Of a stretch of DNA of 64,000 nucleotides, positions 43,535 through 52,165 are shown in pieces. The stretch comes from Thiothrix sp. (lineage in GTDB: Bacteria; Pseudomonadota; Gammaproteobacteria; Thiotrichales; Thiotrichaceae), in assembly GCF_028714775.1 (NCBI RefSeq), contig NZ_JAQTLS010000008.1, positions 124,001 to 188,000 on the forward strand. Direction: 5' to 3'. Position 1 is the first letter of the stretch, and each line of letters starts with the position of its first letter. The notes beneath the pieces were generated by a model. The model saw only the letters and a list, made by a program, of their open reading frames with translations. It ran no database searches and had not been told where the DNA came from. The position numbers were made by a program, and so were the translations under genes.

Positions 43535-44602
43535 ATGATTATTAACCGTTATCTGTTTAAGGAAATTGCCCTCAGTTTCTTGGCGGCTTTGCTAGTGTTG
43601 ACACTGATTATCGTGGGTAATGTGTTAGTGCGCTTGTTATCGGAAGCCAGTACGGGGGAGCTGCCTGCCGACCTTGTGGGTAGCCTGTTATGGATTGTCT
43701 CGTTGAAGCAATTGATCCGGCTCATTCCGGTGGCGTTGTTGATCGGCATGATGTTGGCGTTCAGCCGTTTATACCGCGACTCGGAAATGTCCGCCTTGCG
43801 GGCCGCTGGAGTCGCGCCTTGGCATTTTTACCGCGCTATTTTCAGTTTTGTCCTGCCGTTAAGTGTTTTACTGGCAGTTATGGTTATTTTTGTTTCCCCT
43901 TGGTTGGAAGCCCACAATTTGGATTTGCGTCGTGAAATTAACCAACGCCCAGAAGCATCCGGCATCCCTTCGGGGGAATTCATCACGTCCAGCTCTGGCA
44001 CTGGTAATTATACGGCGTTGGCGGAAAATATTGATCCGTCTCATACCGTGATGGAACGCTTTTTTATCCATGCGCAGGATGGGGTAAAGGACGTTCTTAT
44101 TTGGGCAAAGTCGGCAGTGCTATTCATTGATTCCGCCAATGGTGAACGGGTACTGCAAATCCGTGATGGCTACCGTTATGAGTCAGACCCGCAACAAGGG
44201 GGTATGACGGTGGCAAAATTTACCGAGCATGGTGTCCGTATTCCTTTGCGAAATTATACGGCGATGAACACGGTAGGGACGATACCAACATTGAGGCTGA
44301 TCCAGCAAGCCGATGCTTCTTCACAAGCAGAGCTCCAATGGCGGGTGGGGATTATTCTTTCTGCCCCAATACTGGCATTGTTAGCGTTTCCGCTCAGTTA
44401 CACTGCTCCACGGCAAGGGCGCTATAGCAAGGTCACATTCGCAATCCTGATTTACGCCATTTATGCCAATGTATTGGCAACCGTGAGGGGGATGATCGAA
44501 CGGGGGGATTTCCCGTTATTTCCGGGCTTGTGGTGGATACATTTGGTGATGCTTGCCCTGATTTTCTGGTTGCTGCGTAAATATTATGGGAAACCGGCAT
44601 GA
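43535..44602 (+). CDS. lptF: LPS export ABC transporter permease LptF
   Basis: 355 residues. Six membrane helices in two sets of three flank a large periplasmic beta-jellyroll (~110-260). 'IINRYLFKEIALSFLAALLV' is the family opening and 'MSALRAAGVAPWHFYRAI' the coupling helix. With LptG, LptB and LptC it extracts lipopolysaccharide from the inner membrane. The stop overlaps the lptG start (ATGA). It is usually next to lptG as here; the placement after envelope-lipid genes is less usual. Confidence 0.95.
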   Translation: MIINRYLFKEIALSFLAALLVLTLIIVGNVLVRLLSEASTGELPADLVGSLLWIVSLKQLIRLIPVALLIGMMLAFSRLYRDSEMSALRAAGVAPWHFYRAIFSFVLPLSVLLAVMVIFVSPWLEAHNLDLRREINQRPEASGIPSGEFITSSSGTGNYTALAENIDPSHTVMERFFIHAQDGVKDVLIWAKSAVLFIDSANGERVLQIRDGYRYESDPQQGGMTVAKFTEHGVRIPLRNYTAMNTVGTIPTLRLIQQADASSQAELQWRVGIILSAPILALLAFPLSYTAPRQGRYSKVTFAILIYAIYANVLATVRGMIERGDFPLFPGLWWIHLVMLALIFWLLRKYYGKPA

Positions 44603-45666
44603 GCATTATTGAGCGTTACATCTGGCAAAGCGTGCTGTTCAGTATTTTGGTGACGTGGCTGTCATTGACTATGCTGGATGGTTTTTTTGCTTTTCTGAGT
44701 GAGCTTGGTGATGTTAGCCAAACCACCCACTACGGCAACCTGCAAGCCTTCTATTACATCCTGCTGGGAACGCCGAAACGTCTCTACGATTACTTCCCCA
44801 CAGCTACGCTGATCGGCAGTTTGCTGGGCTTGGGCAACCTCGCCGCTAACAGCGAACTGACGGCAATGCGTGCGGCTGGCGTTGCTATCCGCCAAATTGT
44901 CAGTATGACGCTGAAACTGGGGCTGATGTTGGCACTGGTCGTTTTTGTGCTGGGTGAGTGGGTTGCCCCTCATGCTGAGCAAGCCGCCAACAGTTTCAAA
45001 GTGCAAATGCAGCAAAAGCAATTAGCGGTTAGTGAGCAAGGGGTGTGGATCAAAGACGGCAACCGCATCCTCAATGTTGCCAAACTGTGGTCGGAAAAAA
45101 AGCTGGAAGGGCTTTCGATCTATCAAATTAACCCGCAGGAAGGCCGCATCGAAAGCATTACCCGTGCCGCCAATGCCGAACGTGATGCGCAGGGCTGGGT
45201 GATGCACGACATTAAACGCCAGATTATCCGTAGCGATGGCATTACGCATGAAAGTTTCGCCGAAATCCGCGATGACAAGCTGATTCCCGAACACGTCCTG
45301 ACCATTGCGGCGGTTAAGCCCAACCAGTTGGCTGCTCGTGAGTTGGCGGAATTCATCCAGCATCAGCGCAGCAATGATTTGAGCAGTGACCGTTTCGAGC
45401 AGGCATTCTGGCAGCATTTCACCACGCCGCTGTCGACGCTGGTGATGTTGATTATTGCCGCGCCTTTCGTGTTCAGTTTCCAGCGTAATGCCGGGGCAGG
45501 GCAGCGCATTTTCATTGGCATCATTATCGGGATTGTGTTTTTCCTGTTTAACCGCATTCTCGGCAATATGGGTATTGTGTATGGGATTCCGCCGTTGTTG
45601 GCGGCGACCTTACCGTTGCTGGTGTTTTTATCCGGCGGATTGTGGATGTTGCGCCGGGTACGCTAG
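44599..45666 (+). CDS. lptG: LPS export ABC transporter permease LptG
   Basis: 355 residues, with the same architecture as LptF. 'SIIERYIWQSVLFSILVTWL' opens it, 'LTAMRAAGVAIRQIVSMTL' is the coupling helix and 'GIIIGIVFFLFNRILGNMG' lies near the C-terminus. It forms the LptB2FG transporter with lptF, whose gene it overlaps by 4 bp. The jellyroll domain (~130-265) would pass lipopolysaccharide to LptC/LptA. Confidence 0.95.
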   Translation: MSIIERYIWQSVLFSILVTWLSLTMLDGFFAFLSELGDVSQTTHYGNLQAFYYILLGTPKRLYDYFPTATLIGSLLGLGNLAANSELTAMRAAGVAIRQIVSMTLKLGLMLALVVFVLGEWVAPHAEQAANSFKVQMQQKQLAVSEQGVWIKDGNRILNVAKLWSEKKLEGLSIYQINPQEGRIESITRAANAERDAQGWVMHDIKRQIIRSDGITHESFAEIRDDKLIPEHVLTIAAVKPNQLAARELAEFIQHQRSNDLSSDRFEQAFWQHFTTPLSTLVMLIIAAPFVFSFQRNAGAGQRIFIGIIIGIVFFLFNRILGNMGIVYGIPPLLAATLPLLVFLSGGLWMLRRVR

Positions 45667-45712
45667 AACTGACCGGCTTTCCTCACAGACTAATGCATCA
45701 GTCGTTTTTTCT

Positions 45713-45934
45713 TTGGTTGGTTTTGTCGCGTTGGTTCCGATGGTGTTTGCCACTTACAAGGCACAGCAAGCCGCTAACCTTGCTTGTGATGATCCTGCCG
45801 GAGCGCAGAACTGTAGCATCACCCCGATCAATATTTTCTGGATTATTCTGGGGCTGTTGATTTGGGCGATGGCCTTGCTGGGTTTTTATGTCGAACTTTT
45901 CGGTCTGCCACCTGCACTAATGCCGGTAGACTGA
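45713..45934 (+). CDS. Small two-helix membrane protein
   Basis: The frame ends at 45934. The longer track ORF from 45455 reads through lptG in another frame and is not real there. The likely start is TTG 45713 (73 residues) or ATG 45740 (64 residues). The N-terminal hydrophobic part 'VGFVALVPMVFATYKAQQAA' is followed by a short loop with two Cys and a second helix 'NIFWIILGLLIWAMALLGFY'. It lies 46 bp after lptG on the same strand. I do not recognise a family. Confidence 0.5.
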   Translation: MVGFVALVPMVFATYKAQQAANLACDDPAGAQNCSITPINIFWIILGLLIWAMALLGFYVELFGLPPALMPVD

Positions 45935-45978
45935 CCACTGTGATAAAGCGCTGAAAGTACCAGCGCGAGGGCTTTTAC

Positions 45979-47061
45979 ATGAAACTGGGTTTTTGGGGCG
46001 GAACACTTGCCGTCATACTGTTTTTTGCGGGAAACAGCACTGCTTTCGCACAGTTTTTCTTTAGTCAGCCACGCGAATTTGTGCTGGATCGCTCGTGCGA
46101 GGCTTACACCTCCCTGAAAAAGAAAACCAACCCGACTGCGTTGGAAGTGGGTAAAACCTATACGGCACTGGGCGAAAACAAGCAACCGGGCGGCACACAC
46201 GCTTTCCTTAAGCTTGCTGGCGACAGCAAATGGGTGGAACTGGGTTGTGGGCATTATGTTGGTGGCAGTGCTGCTGAAAGCACAGGCAATGTGCCTGCAC
46301 CGCCTGCTGAGGCAACGGCGACCTGTTTGCCGTTTTTCGACAATGAAAATAATCCGGTCAAAATCAAGGTGGGCGGTATGGCAGACATTACCCCGCCTGC
46401 TCCTGTCCTCAATGCTTTCGACCAAGCGGTTAACACCACCTGCGGCGCGGCGGGTAAAGTGGTTTCTCCAGAAGAATTCAAAACCTTATTGCAGGCTAAC
46501 CCGGATGTGCTGCAACGCTTGATGGCATTTACTAAACAGCACGTCTACGCGGATCGTCCGGCACGCGAGTCTGGTGATGCTTATTTGGCGGATTTGACGG
46601 AAGCGTGGTTTTTCCTCAAAGCTTTCGACCACATTTTCTGCGGTCAGCCGGAAACGGGCAAAGCCATCGGTGGCCTGCATTTCTACGGGCGCTACGTGCA
46701 ATTGCAGCAAAGCGGCGAAGCTTGCCGCATGGATAACTATCGCCAGAATGAAGTCGTACCGGGCGTGCTGTATTCAATGGGGGCTGTGATGAAAGCGGAG
46801 AATGGCGGTTCTGCGCGTTCCTCGATCAAGGGTTACGGCCTGACCTTGAATGCCGAAGACATCCTCAAAGCAGCAACCCGTGCGTTCAGCGAAAATCCCA
46901 CGACCAGCAGCGAAAGCACCGCTTGTATGTTGCCTGTAACCGATGATGGCAAAAATTTCACGGTCGTATTTGTGCGGCGGGCGACGGGCATCCGCACGTT
47001 CTACCCTGATGCTACGCCTGCGCCGAATGATCCGGCGTGTACCGCGCCGATTGGTTTGTAG
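45979..47061 (+). CDS. Secreted protein with possible EndoU-like nuclease domain
   Basis: 360 residues with a signal peptide ('WGGTLAVILFFAGNSTAFAQ'). An SH3-like region (~30-90, 'LEVGKTYTALGENKQPGGTH') is followed by a Cys-containing C-terminal domain. That domain has 'AFDHIFCGQPETGKAIGGLH' and 'FYGRYVQLQQSGEACRM', then 'VVFVRRATGIRTFYPD'. The two spaced His residues and the Lys/Arg/Tyr pattern recall bacterial EndoU ribonucleases, but the match is by eye. If true, it would be an exported RNase, perhaps for nutrient scavenging or competition. No immunity gene is evident. Confidence 0.5.
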   Translation: MKLGFWGGTLAVILFFAGNSTAFAQFFFSQPREFVLDRSCEAYTSLKKKTNPTALEVGKTYTALGENKQPGGTHAFLKLAGDSKWVELGCGHYVGGSAAESTGNVPAPPAEATATCLPFFDNENNPVKIKVGGMADITPPAPVLNAFDQAVNTTCGAAGKVVSPEEFKTLLQANPDVLQRLMAFTKQHVYADRPARESGDAYLADLTEAWFFLKAFDHIFCGQPETGKAIGGLHFYGRYVQLQQSGEACRMDNYRQNEVVPGVLYSMGAVMKAENGGSARSSIKGYGLTLNAEDILKAATRAFSENPTTSSESTACMLPVTDDGKNFTVVFVRRATGIRTFYPDATPAPNDPACTAPIGL

Positions 47062-47095
47062 TGGATTGATTTGTCCTCTGGGAGAAAAATAGATA

Positions 47096-47115
47096 GACTG
47101 GTCAGGTAACTAGTC
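47096..47115. promoter_or_regulatory. Inverted repeat upstream of the Phd-type antitoxin
   Basis: GACTGGT / ACTAGTC, one mismatch, with a 6-bp spacer, 17 bp before the antitoxin ATG. Its position suits autoregulation by the antitoxin. Confidence 0.35.
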
Positions 47116-47132
47116 ATTTCGAGGTGTGCTTT

Positions 47133-47390
47133 ATGCAAACTTGGGCTGTCCAAGACGCAAAGTCTCGGTTTAGTGAATTTTTGGATGCGTGTCTGGCAAA
47201 AGGGCCGCAAATAGTCACCCGGCGTGGTGCTGAGGCGGCGGTGCTTGTCCCCGTTGATGTCTGGCGGCGGCTGCAAGCAGCAGCAAAACCATCACTCAAA
47301 GACCTGTTGTTGTCAGATGCGGGACGCGGCGATCTTGTCCTGCCAGAGCGCGGGCAAGCCCGCAGACGGCGTGTACAAGAGGTTCTGTAA
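47133..47390 (+). CDS. Phd/YefM-family antitoxin
   Basis: 85 residues from the ATG at 47133, with GAGG upstream. 'WAVQDAKSRFSEFLDACLAK' followed by 'PQIVTRRGAEAAVLVPVDVW' is the Phd/YefM DNA-binding domain. The tail 'GDLVLPERGQARRRRVQEVL' would bind the toxin. It lies 3 bp before a PIN toxin gene, a hybrid Phd-VapC pairing that is common. It should repress its own promoter. Confidence 0.92.
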   Translation: MQTWAVQDAKSRFSEFLDACLAKGPQIVTRRGAEAAVLVPVDVWRRLQAAAKPSLKDLLLSDAGRGDLVLPERGQARRRRVQEVL

Positions 47391-47393
47391 ATC

Positions 47394-47804
47394 ATGTATT
47401 TGTTGGATACCAATGTTGTCTCTGAATTGAGGCGGCAGAAACCGCATGGTGCAGTTGTCGCATGGCTTCAGTCCGTCGATGATAAGGATTTGTATCTCTC
47501 ATCGGTAACATTAGCCGAAATTCAGGCTGGTATAGAAATAACACGGGATCAGGATATACAGCGTGCAGCAGAATTGGAGGAGTGGCTTGATATGGTCGCC
47601 GCCACCTATAACATCTTGGCTTTGGATGGTGAGGCTTTTCGGGCTTGGGCAAAGCTGATGCACAAAAAATCCGACACCTTATATGAAGATGCAATGATTG
47701 CCGCAATCGCCAAAGTGAATAAGCTCGTTGTGGTCACTAGGAATATCACGGATTTTGAATCTTTTGACGTTAAGTTGTTAAATCCATTTGAGTATAAAAC
47801 CTAA
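47394..47804 (+). CDS. PIN-domain toxin (VapC/FitB-like)
   Basis: 136 residues. 'YLLDTNVVSELRRQKPHGAV' (first Asp and Glu), 'LSSVTLAEIQAGIEITRD' (central Glu), 'DTLYEDAMIAAIA' (Asp) and 'VVTRNITDFESF' (last Asp region) form a complete PIN active site. It is an RNase toxin neutralised by the preceding antitoxin. It is a useful intact comparator for the truncated PIN gene at 21184. Confidence 0.92.
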   Translation: MYLLDTNVVSELRRQKPHGAVVAWLQSVDDKDLYLSSVTLAEIQAGIEITRDQDIQRAAELEEWLDMVAATYNILALDGEAFRAWAKLMHKKSDTLYEDAMIAAIAKVNKLVVVTRNITDFESFDVKLLNPFEYKT

Positions 47805-47877
47805 TGTCCAGTTGACAGGCGCGGCGTGGAAATTAAGAGTCACGGACATGTTACCATGTCTGTCGTCGATGTTCTTG

Positions 47878-48528
47878 TTATGCATTCTCATTCCATTCTT
47901 TTTTGATGTAGTTTAATTCTCTTAATCTTCCATAAGGTATTCGATATTTGCGTTGATAGTACTTGTACATTGCATTTGTAGAAGATATTTTATTGTGCGC
48001 TTCAGTATATAATCTAATTTGATTTAAATGACCTGCTGCAATGGCAAGTGCTGCATGTAGAGTCACATTTTGATCGGTTTTTTTGAGTTTGTTATTATCT
48101 TGTAAGGCTTTTTTTAGATAGTCGCCATCTGGTAATGCTGTAGCATAACTATCAAATGTAATATCATTTATCATATCCAATCCAGAGCATGTGCTTGTCT
48201 CTGAACCTATAAGATAAGTAATAGGAACATTTGTGAGCACCTTCTCGAAGTCTAGTTCGATTTTTTCTATGGCCTTAAGAATATCTTCTCTCTCAGATTG
48301 CTTGTGCAATACATCAATTTGATCTTGTTGTTGGTTTACGGTTTTAATTAATGAAAATAGTGCTAGTCCAGCAACAAGAGGAGAAAGGATACCACCCATA
48401 TATGAGCCAAATGATGACCAGTCGGCAGTATTCGTAGATAATTCGCCATAAAACGTATATACCCACGGCAAAGCAACGCCAATTATTAGAAGTAATAAAA
48501 CAAAACTTGTGATTAATAGAGATTTCAT
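47878..48528 (-). CDS. AT-rich membrane protein, possible phage abortive-infection (putAbiC-like) type
   Basis: 216 residues. Two N-terminal helices ('LLITSFVLLLLIIGVALPWV', 'GGILSPLVAGLALFSLIKTV') are joined by 'DWSSFGSYMGG'. A coiled-coil/helical cytoplasmic part follows ('QQQDQIDVLHKQSEREDILK'). The FG-Y-GG membrane pattern with a Gln-rich helix resembles the N-terminus of putative AbiC-type proteins. Codon use is visibly AT-rich compared with all neighbours, suggesting recent transfer. Function unproven. Confidence 0.6.
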   Translation of the reverse strand: MKSLLITSFVLLLLIIGVALPWVYTFYGELSTNTADWSSFGSYMGGILSPLVAGLALFSLIKTVNQQQDQIDVLHKQSEREDILKAIEKIELDFEKVLTNVPITYLIGSETSTCSGLDMINDITFDSYATALPDGDYLKKALQDNNKLKKTDQNVTLHAALAIAAGHLNQIRLYTEAHNKISSTNAMYKYYQRKYRIPYGRLRELNYIKKEWNENA

Positions 48529-48547
48529 TTTGATTGTTTGTCAGTGG

Positions 48548-48569
48548 TGGCTATGTCGTGGCTATGTCG
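48548..48569. repeat. 11-bp tandem repeat
   Basis: Two exact copies of TGGCTATGTCG, plus a partial third, immediately upstream of the AT-rich membrane gene. It may affect that gene's promoter. Confidence 0.5.
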
Positions 48570-48775
48570 TGGCATAATAGTAGGATATACAGCTCCTATT
48601 GATCTAGTATCTAGAGGTGACCAAGCAGGATATGCTACCTTCTTCTTTCGCTGGTAACGTATTGTCAACATGGCATTTTCTCCGTTCTGACGATTGATTG
48701 CCCACGATTATAGAGCCGATAAACGATGTTTGTGTAGCATTTTTTCGTAATTTTTCAGTCACCCATCACTGTTTT

Positions 48776-48874
48776 GAAGAAACCCCCTCTAACTCCCCCT
48801 TATCAGGGGGAGGACTGGAGATGCGTACTTTCTTGTTCCTCCCCTGATAAGGGGAGGTTAGGAGGGGTTTCTTC
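48776..48874. repeat. Long imperfect inverted repeat (~38-bp arms)
   Basis: Arms 48776-48813 and 48837-48874 match with few differences; each begins or ends with GAAGAAACCCC and contains the inner palindrome CTCCCC...GGGGAG around TTATCA. A further partial copy lies at 48878-48894, and a related element at 25025-25064. The element fills much of the 48529-48908 gap, which otherwise shows no gene. It could terminate ampG transcription. Confidence 0.75.
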
Positions 48875-48908
48875 AAGCTTGATAAGGGGAGGGCACAGGG
48901 AATTATTT

Positions 48909-50453
48909 TTACTCGACTTTTAATTCCCGCCCGACCAGCCACACCAACACCATCACTGGCACACCAATCAGCGAGGTAAAGGTAAAGAACCCCGGATAGC
49001 CAATGCCATCCACAATCGTGCCGGAATACCCGCCGATGACTTTCGGGAATAAGGTCATGAGTGAGCTAAAGATCGCGTATTGCACTGCCGTAAACGACAC
49101 GCTGGTTAAACTCGACAGGAAGGCAATGAATGCAGCCCCCGCTAAGCCCGCTTCAAAGTTGTCGAAACCGACCGCCAAATACATCAGCAGTACATTGTGC
49201 CCGGATAAAGCCAGCAGGATGAATACCGCATTCGCCGCGACTGCCAATGCCGCGCCCAGCATTAAAATACGCATGACCCCAAAGCGCGTCACCAATAGCC
49301 CACCAAAGAAGCCGCCCGCAATGCTCACAATCACTCCGAAGGTTTTCACCGCTGTAGCGATTTCAATTTTGGAAAAGCCCATGTCTTGATAGAACACATT
49401 GGAAATGACCCCGAGTACAATGTCGGAAATGCGGTAAAAACCAATCAGCGCCAGCAGCAGCAACGCTGTTTTCAGCCCGTAACGGCGGAAGAAATCAGCA
49501 ATCGGCTCAACCCACGTATCCCGCGCCATCTCGCGGTTAACCAGCCCCAACAGCACGAGTCCCCAGCCAATCAGTACCGCTACGCCAATCGCCATGAAGA
49601 AATGCAGCGCTTCCAGCAGGAAGCCAGTAAATACGCCATCGCCCACGGCTTGTTTCAGCCACACGAAGGCATCCGAACCTAAGAAAAATGCCCCGATGAA
49701 CCCCGCAACCCCCGCCGCAAACACAGCCAGCAAGCGTGCGTAATCGGTCGCGGCGTAATGGTGTTTGTCCACTTGCTTGCGTTCCGGTTCTGGCATCAGC
49801 AGGGTAGTGATGACCCCGACCAAAACCGTCCCCGCCATGATCAGGTAGGTGGATTGCCACGCGCTGTACACATAATGGCCTTTTTCCGAACCAAACGAAG
49901 CGGCAAGGAACAACGCACCCGCACCCGATACCACCATCCCCAAGCGATAGCCCGCGATGTAGGTGGACGACATCATCGCCTGCAAGCGCGTTTCCGCCGA
50001 TTCAATCCGGTAAGCGTCGATCACGATGTCTTGTGTGGCGGCGGAAAAACCCAGCAGGATGGCTGCCAGCGCCATTTGCACCAGACTGTCTTGCCCCGTG
50101 GTCGGGTCAATCATCCCCATCAGCACAATCGCCAGCATGATGAAACACTGCGCAACCAGCAGCCACGCCCGCCGCCTTCCCAGCAATGCCGTCAGCAGCG
50201 GCAATGGCAGTTTGTCGATCAGCGGAGCCCACACGAACTTGAAGGAATACGCCAACGCCGCCCAACTGAAAAACGTTACCGCCTTGCGTTCAATGCCCGC
50301 TTCCCCCAGCCACAACGACAGCGAAGAAAAGATCAGCAGCAGCGGAATCCCCGCCGAAAAGCCGAGGAACAACATGGTAATGACACGTGGGTGCAAAAAG
50401 TTGCGGAGCGATTCGCCCCAGCCCTGTGGCTGGTTGGGTGCGGATTCAGTCAT
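48909..50453 (-). CDS. ampG: AmpG-type muropeptide permease
   Basis: 514 residues with about fourteen hydrophobic helices. 'TMLFLGFSAGIPLLLIFSSL' and 'KFVWAPLIDKLPLPLLTALL' then 'GRRRAWLLVAQC' are typical AmpG openings. 'AATQDIVIDAYRIESAETR' and 'YIAGYRLGMVVSGAGALFLA' follow. It imports anhydro-muropeptides for cell-wall recycling, which also signals beta-lactamase induction in some bacteria. It stands alone; no ampD or ampR is in the window. The inverted-repeat element lies just past its stop. Confidence 0.93.
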   Translation of the reverse strand: MTESAPNQPQGWGESLRNFLHPRVITMLFLGFSAGIPLLLIFSSLSLWLGEAGIERKAVTFFSWAALAYSFKFVWAPLIDKLPLPLLTALLGRRRAWLLVAQCFIMLAIVLMGMIDPTTGQDSLVQMALAAILLGFSAATQDIVIDAYRIESAETRLQAMMSSTYIAGYRLGMVVSGAGALFLAASFGSEKGHYVYSAWQSTYLIMAGTVLVGVITTLLMPEPERKQVDKHHYAATDYARLLAVFAAGVAGFIGAFFLGSDAFVWLKQAVGDGVFTGFLLEALHFFMAIGVAVLIGWGLVLLGLVNREMARDTWVEPIADFFRRYGLKTALLLLALIGFYRISDIVLGVISNVFYQDMGFSKIEIATAVKTFGVIVSIAGGFFGGLLVTRFGVMRILMLGAALAVAANAVFILLALSGHNVLLMYLAVGFDNFEAGLAGAAFIAFLSSLTSVSFTAVQYAIFSSLMTLFPKVIGGYSGTIVDGIGYPGFFTFTSLIGVPVMVLVWLVGRELKVE

Positions 50454-50621
50454 GCGGCGGTACTCGTGATGGTGTTATGGATTAAAAGTATAGGACTGAA
50501 TCATCAGCGAATCGTTCGGCGATGTAAACGGAAATTGCAGCCATGCGCAAGGTTTGCCTGCTACCCGTCTGGCGAAACCTGCTATCCTAAACCCATCACT
50601 TTAAGACCGCAGGGCATCGCC

Positions 50622-52163
50622 ATGTTGCAACGCTTACCCGTTGGCATCCAGACCTTTTCCGAGTTACGCGGGCGTAACTGCCTGTATGTGGATAAAACCG
50701 AAACCATTGCACAATTGCTGAATACCGGGAAATATTTCTTCCTCTCGCGCCCGCGCCGCTTCGGGAAATCCCTGCTGCTCTCCACCATCAAGGAAATTTA
50801 CCAAGGCAACCGCGCCCTGTTCGACGGATTGTGGATTGCCGACCAGTGGGATTGGGGTAAAGTGCATCCTGTCATCCATCTGTCGTTTGCCAGCATGGGC
50901 TACCGCGAATTGGGGTTGGAAACGGCTATCCGCTTGCGGTTACAAAGCTACGCCAACGATTATGGCATTTGCATTGATACCATCGGCAGCATTGCCCGCA
51001 TCTTTGCCGAATTGTTGGAAAAAATCGCCAACCAACACGGCAAGGTTGTGTTGCTGATCGACGAATACGACAAGCCGCTGATTGACTACCTTGATGACAT
51101 CCCGTTGGCGCGAACTAACCAGCAGGTGATGAAAACCTTTTACTCGGTCATCAAGGACAGCGACCCCTACTTGGAATTCCTGCTGATTACGGGCGTGTCA
51201 AAATTTAGCCGCGTGTCGATTTTTTCCGACCTGAATAACCTCTATGACCTGACCTTAGATCGCAGTACTGCCACCCTGTTGGGCTATACCCAAACAGAAC
51301 TGGAGCATTATTTCACCCCCTACATGCCGGAAACCGAACAGTATCTTGAAATTACCCGTCCAGCATTGTTGGAAAAAATCCGTGAATGGTATAACGGCTA
51401 TACGTGGGATTTGCGCACCTCAGTCTATAACCCGTATTCGATCTTGAGCTTTTTCCAAGCGCAGGCATTCCGTAATTTCTGGTTTGAATCCGGCACACCC
51501 ACCTTCTTGCCCAAGCTGATGCGCCGCGATAAGGTGTATCGGCTGGACAAGTTTAAGATAGATGACTTGGGGTTGGGCAATTATGACCTCGACAGGTTGC
51601 AACTGATCCCGGTGATGTTCCAGACGGGTTATTTGACCCTGCAAAGCCAAGACAAGTACGGTATGTATTGGCTGGATTACCCCAACCGTGAAGTGCGCCG
51701 TTCGATGCTGATGTTCCTGATGGCGGAATGGGCGCACGTCGAACCTGCCTATACCACGCCAATGGTGCTGCAACTCAGCGAAGCCTTTGACAACAATGAT
51801 GTGCCTGCGGTGATTGAGGCGATCAAGACCGTGTTCCAGAAAATCCCTTACCAGATATTCTTGCAAGACCGCGAAGCCTATTACCACAGCCTGATTTACC
51901 TGACGTTTTTCTATCTGGGGCAATACGCTGAAGCGGAGGTTAATGAAAACAACGGGCGGGTGGATTGCGTGGTAAAGACGCCAACCCACCTCTATATCAT
52001 TGAATTCAAGCTCGACAAGACCGCCAAGATTGCGATGGAACAGATCAAAAGCCGCGATTACGCCGGGGCATTCCGCGCTGACCCGCGTCCGAAGGTGCTG
52101 GTAGGCATCAACTTCAGCAGCAAGTTGAAGGGTGTGGATGATTGGGTGATGGAGGCGGGCTGA
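50622..52163 (+). CDS. AAA-ATPase-like / PD-(D/E)XK nuclease-like protein (DUF1703 type)
   Basis: 513 residues from the ATG at 50622; the track's longer ORF (from 49758) reads antisense through ampG. The N-terminal AAA-ATPase-like domain has Walker A 'LSRPRRFGKSLLLSTIKEIY' and Walker B 'VVLLIDEYDKPLIDYLDD'. The C-terminal PD-(D/E)XK-like domain has 'GRVDCVVKTPTHLYIIEFKL' (D...ExK). This family is widespread in Bacteroidetes and sulfur bacteria, often in many copies per genome, with unknown function. The N-terminal 'LPVGIQTFSELRGRNCLYVD' is standard for it. Confidence 0.92.
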   Translation: MLQRLPVGIQTFSELRGRNCLYVDKTETIAQLLNTGKYFFLSRPRRFGKSLLLSTIKEIYQGNRALFDGLWIADQWDWGKVHPVIHLSFASMGYRELGLETAIRLRLQSYANDYGICIDTIGSIARIFAELLEKIANQHGKVVLLIDEYDKPLIDYLDDIPLARTNQQVMKTFYSVIKDSDPYLEFLLITGVSKFSRVSIFSDLNNLYDLTLDRSTATLLGYTQTELEHYFTPYMPETEQYLEITRPALLEKIREWYNGYTWDLRTSVYNPYSILSFFQAQAFRNFWFESGTPTFLPKLMRRDKVYRLDKFKIDDLGLGNYDLDRLQLIPVMFQTGYLTLQSQDKYGMYWLDYPNREVRRSMLMFLMAEWAHVEPAYTTPMVLQLSEAFDNNDVPAVIEAIKTVFQKIPYQIFLQDREAYYHSLIYLTFFYLGQYAEAEVNENNGRVDCVVKTPTHLYIIEFKLDKTAKIAMEQIKSRDYAGAFRADPRPKVLVGINFSSKLKGVDDWVMEAG

Positions 52164-52165
52164 AC

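Noticed and set aside
49758-50621. Long N-terminal extension of the AAA-ATPase ORF
   Set aside because: It runs antisense through ampG; the family-like protein begins at the ATG at 50622.
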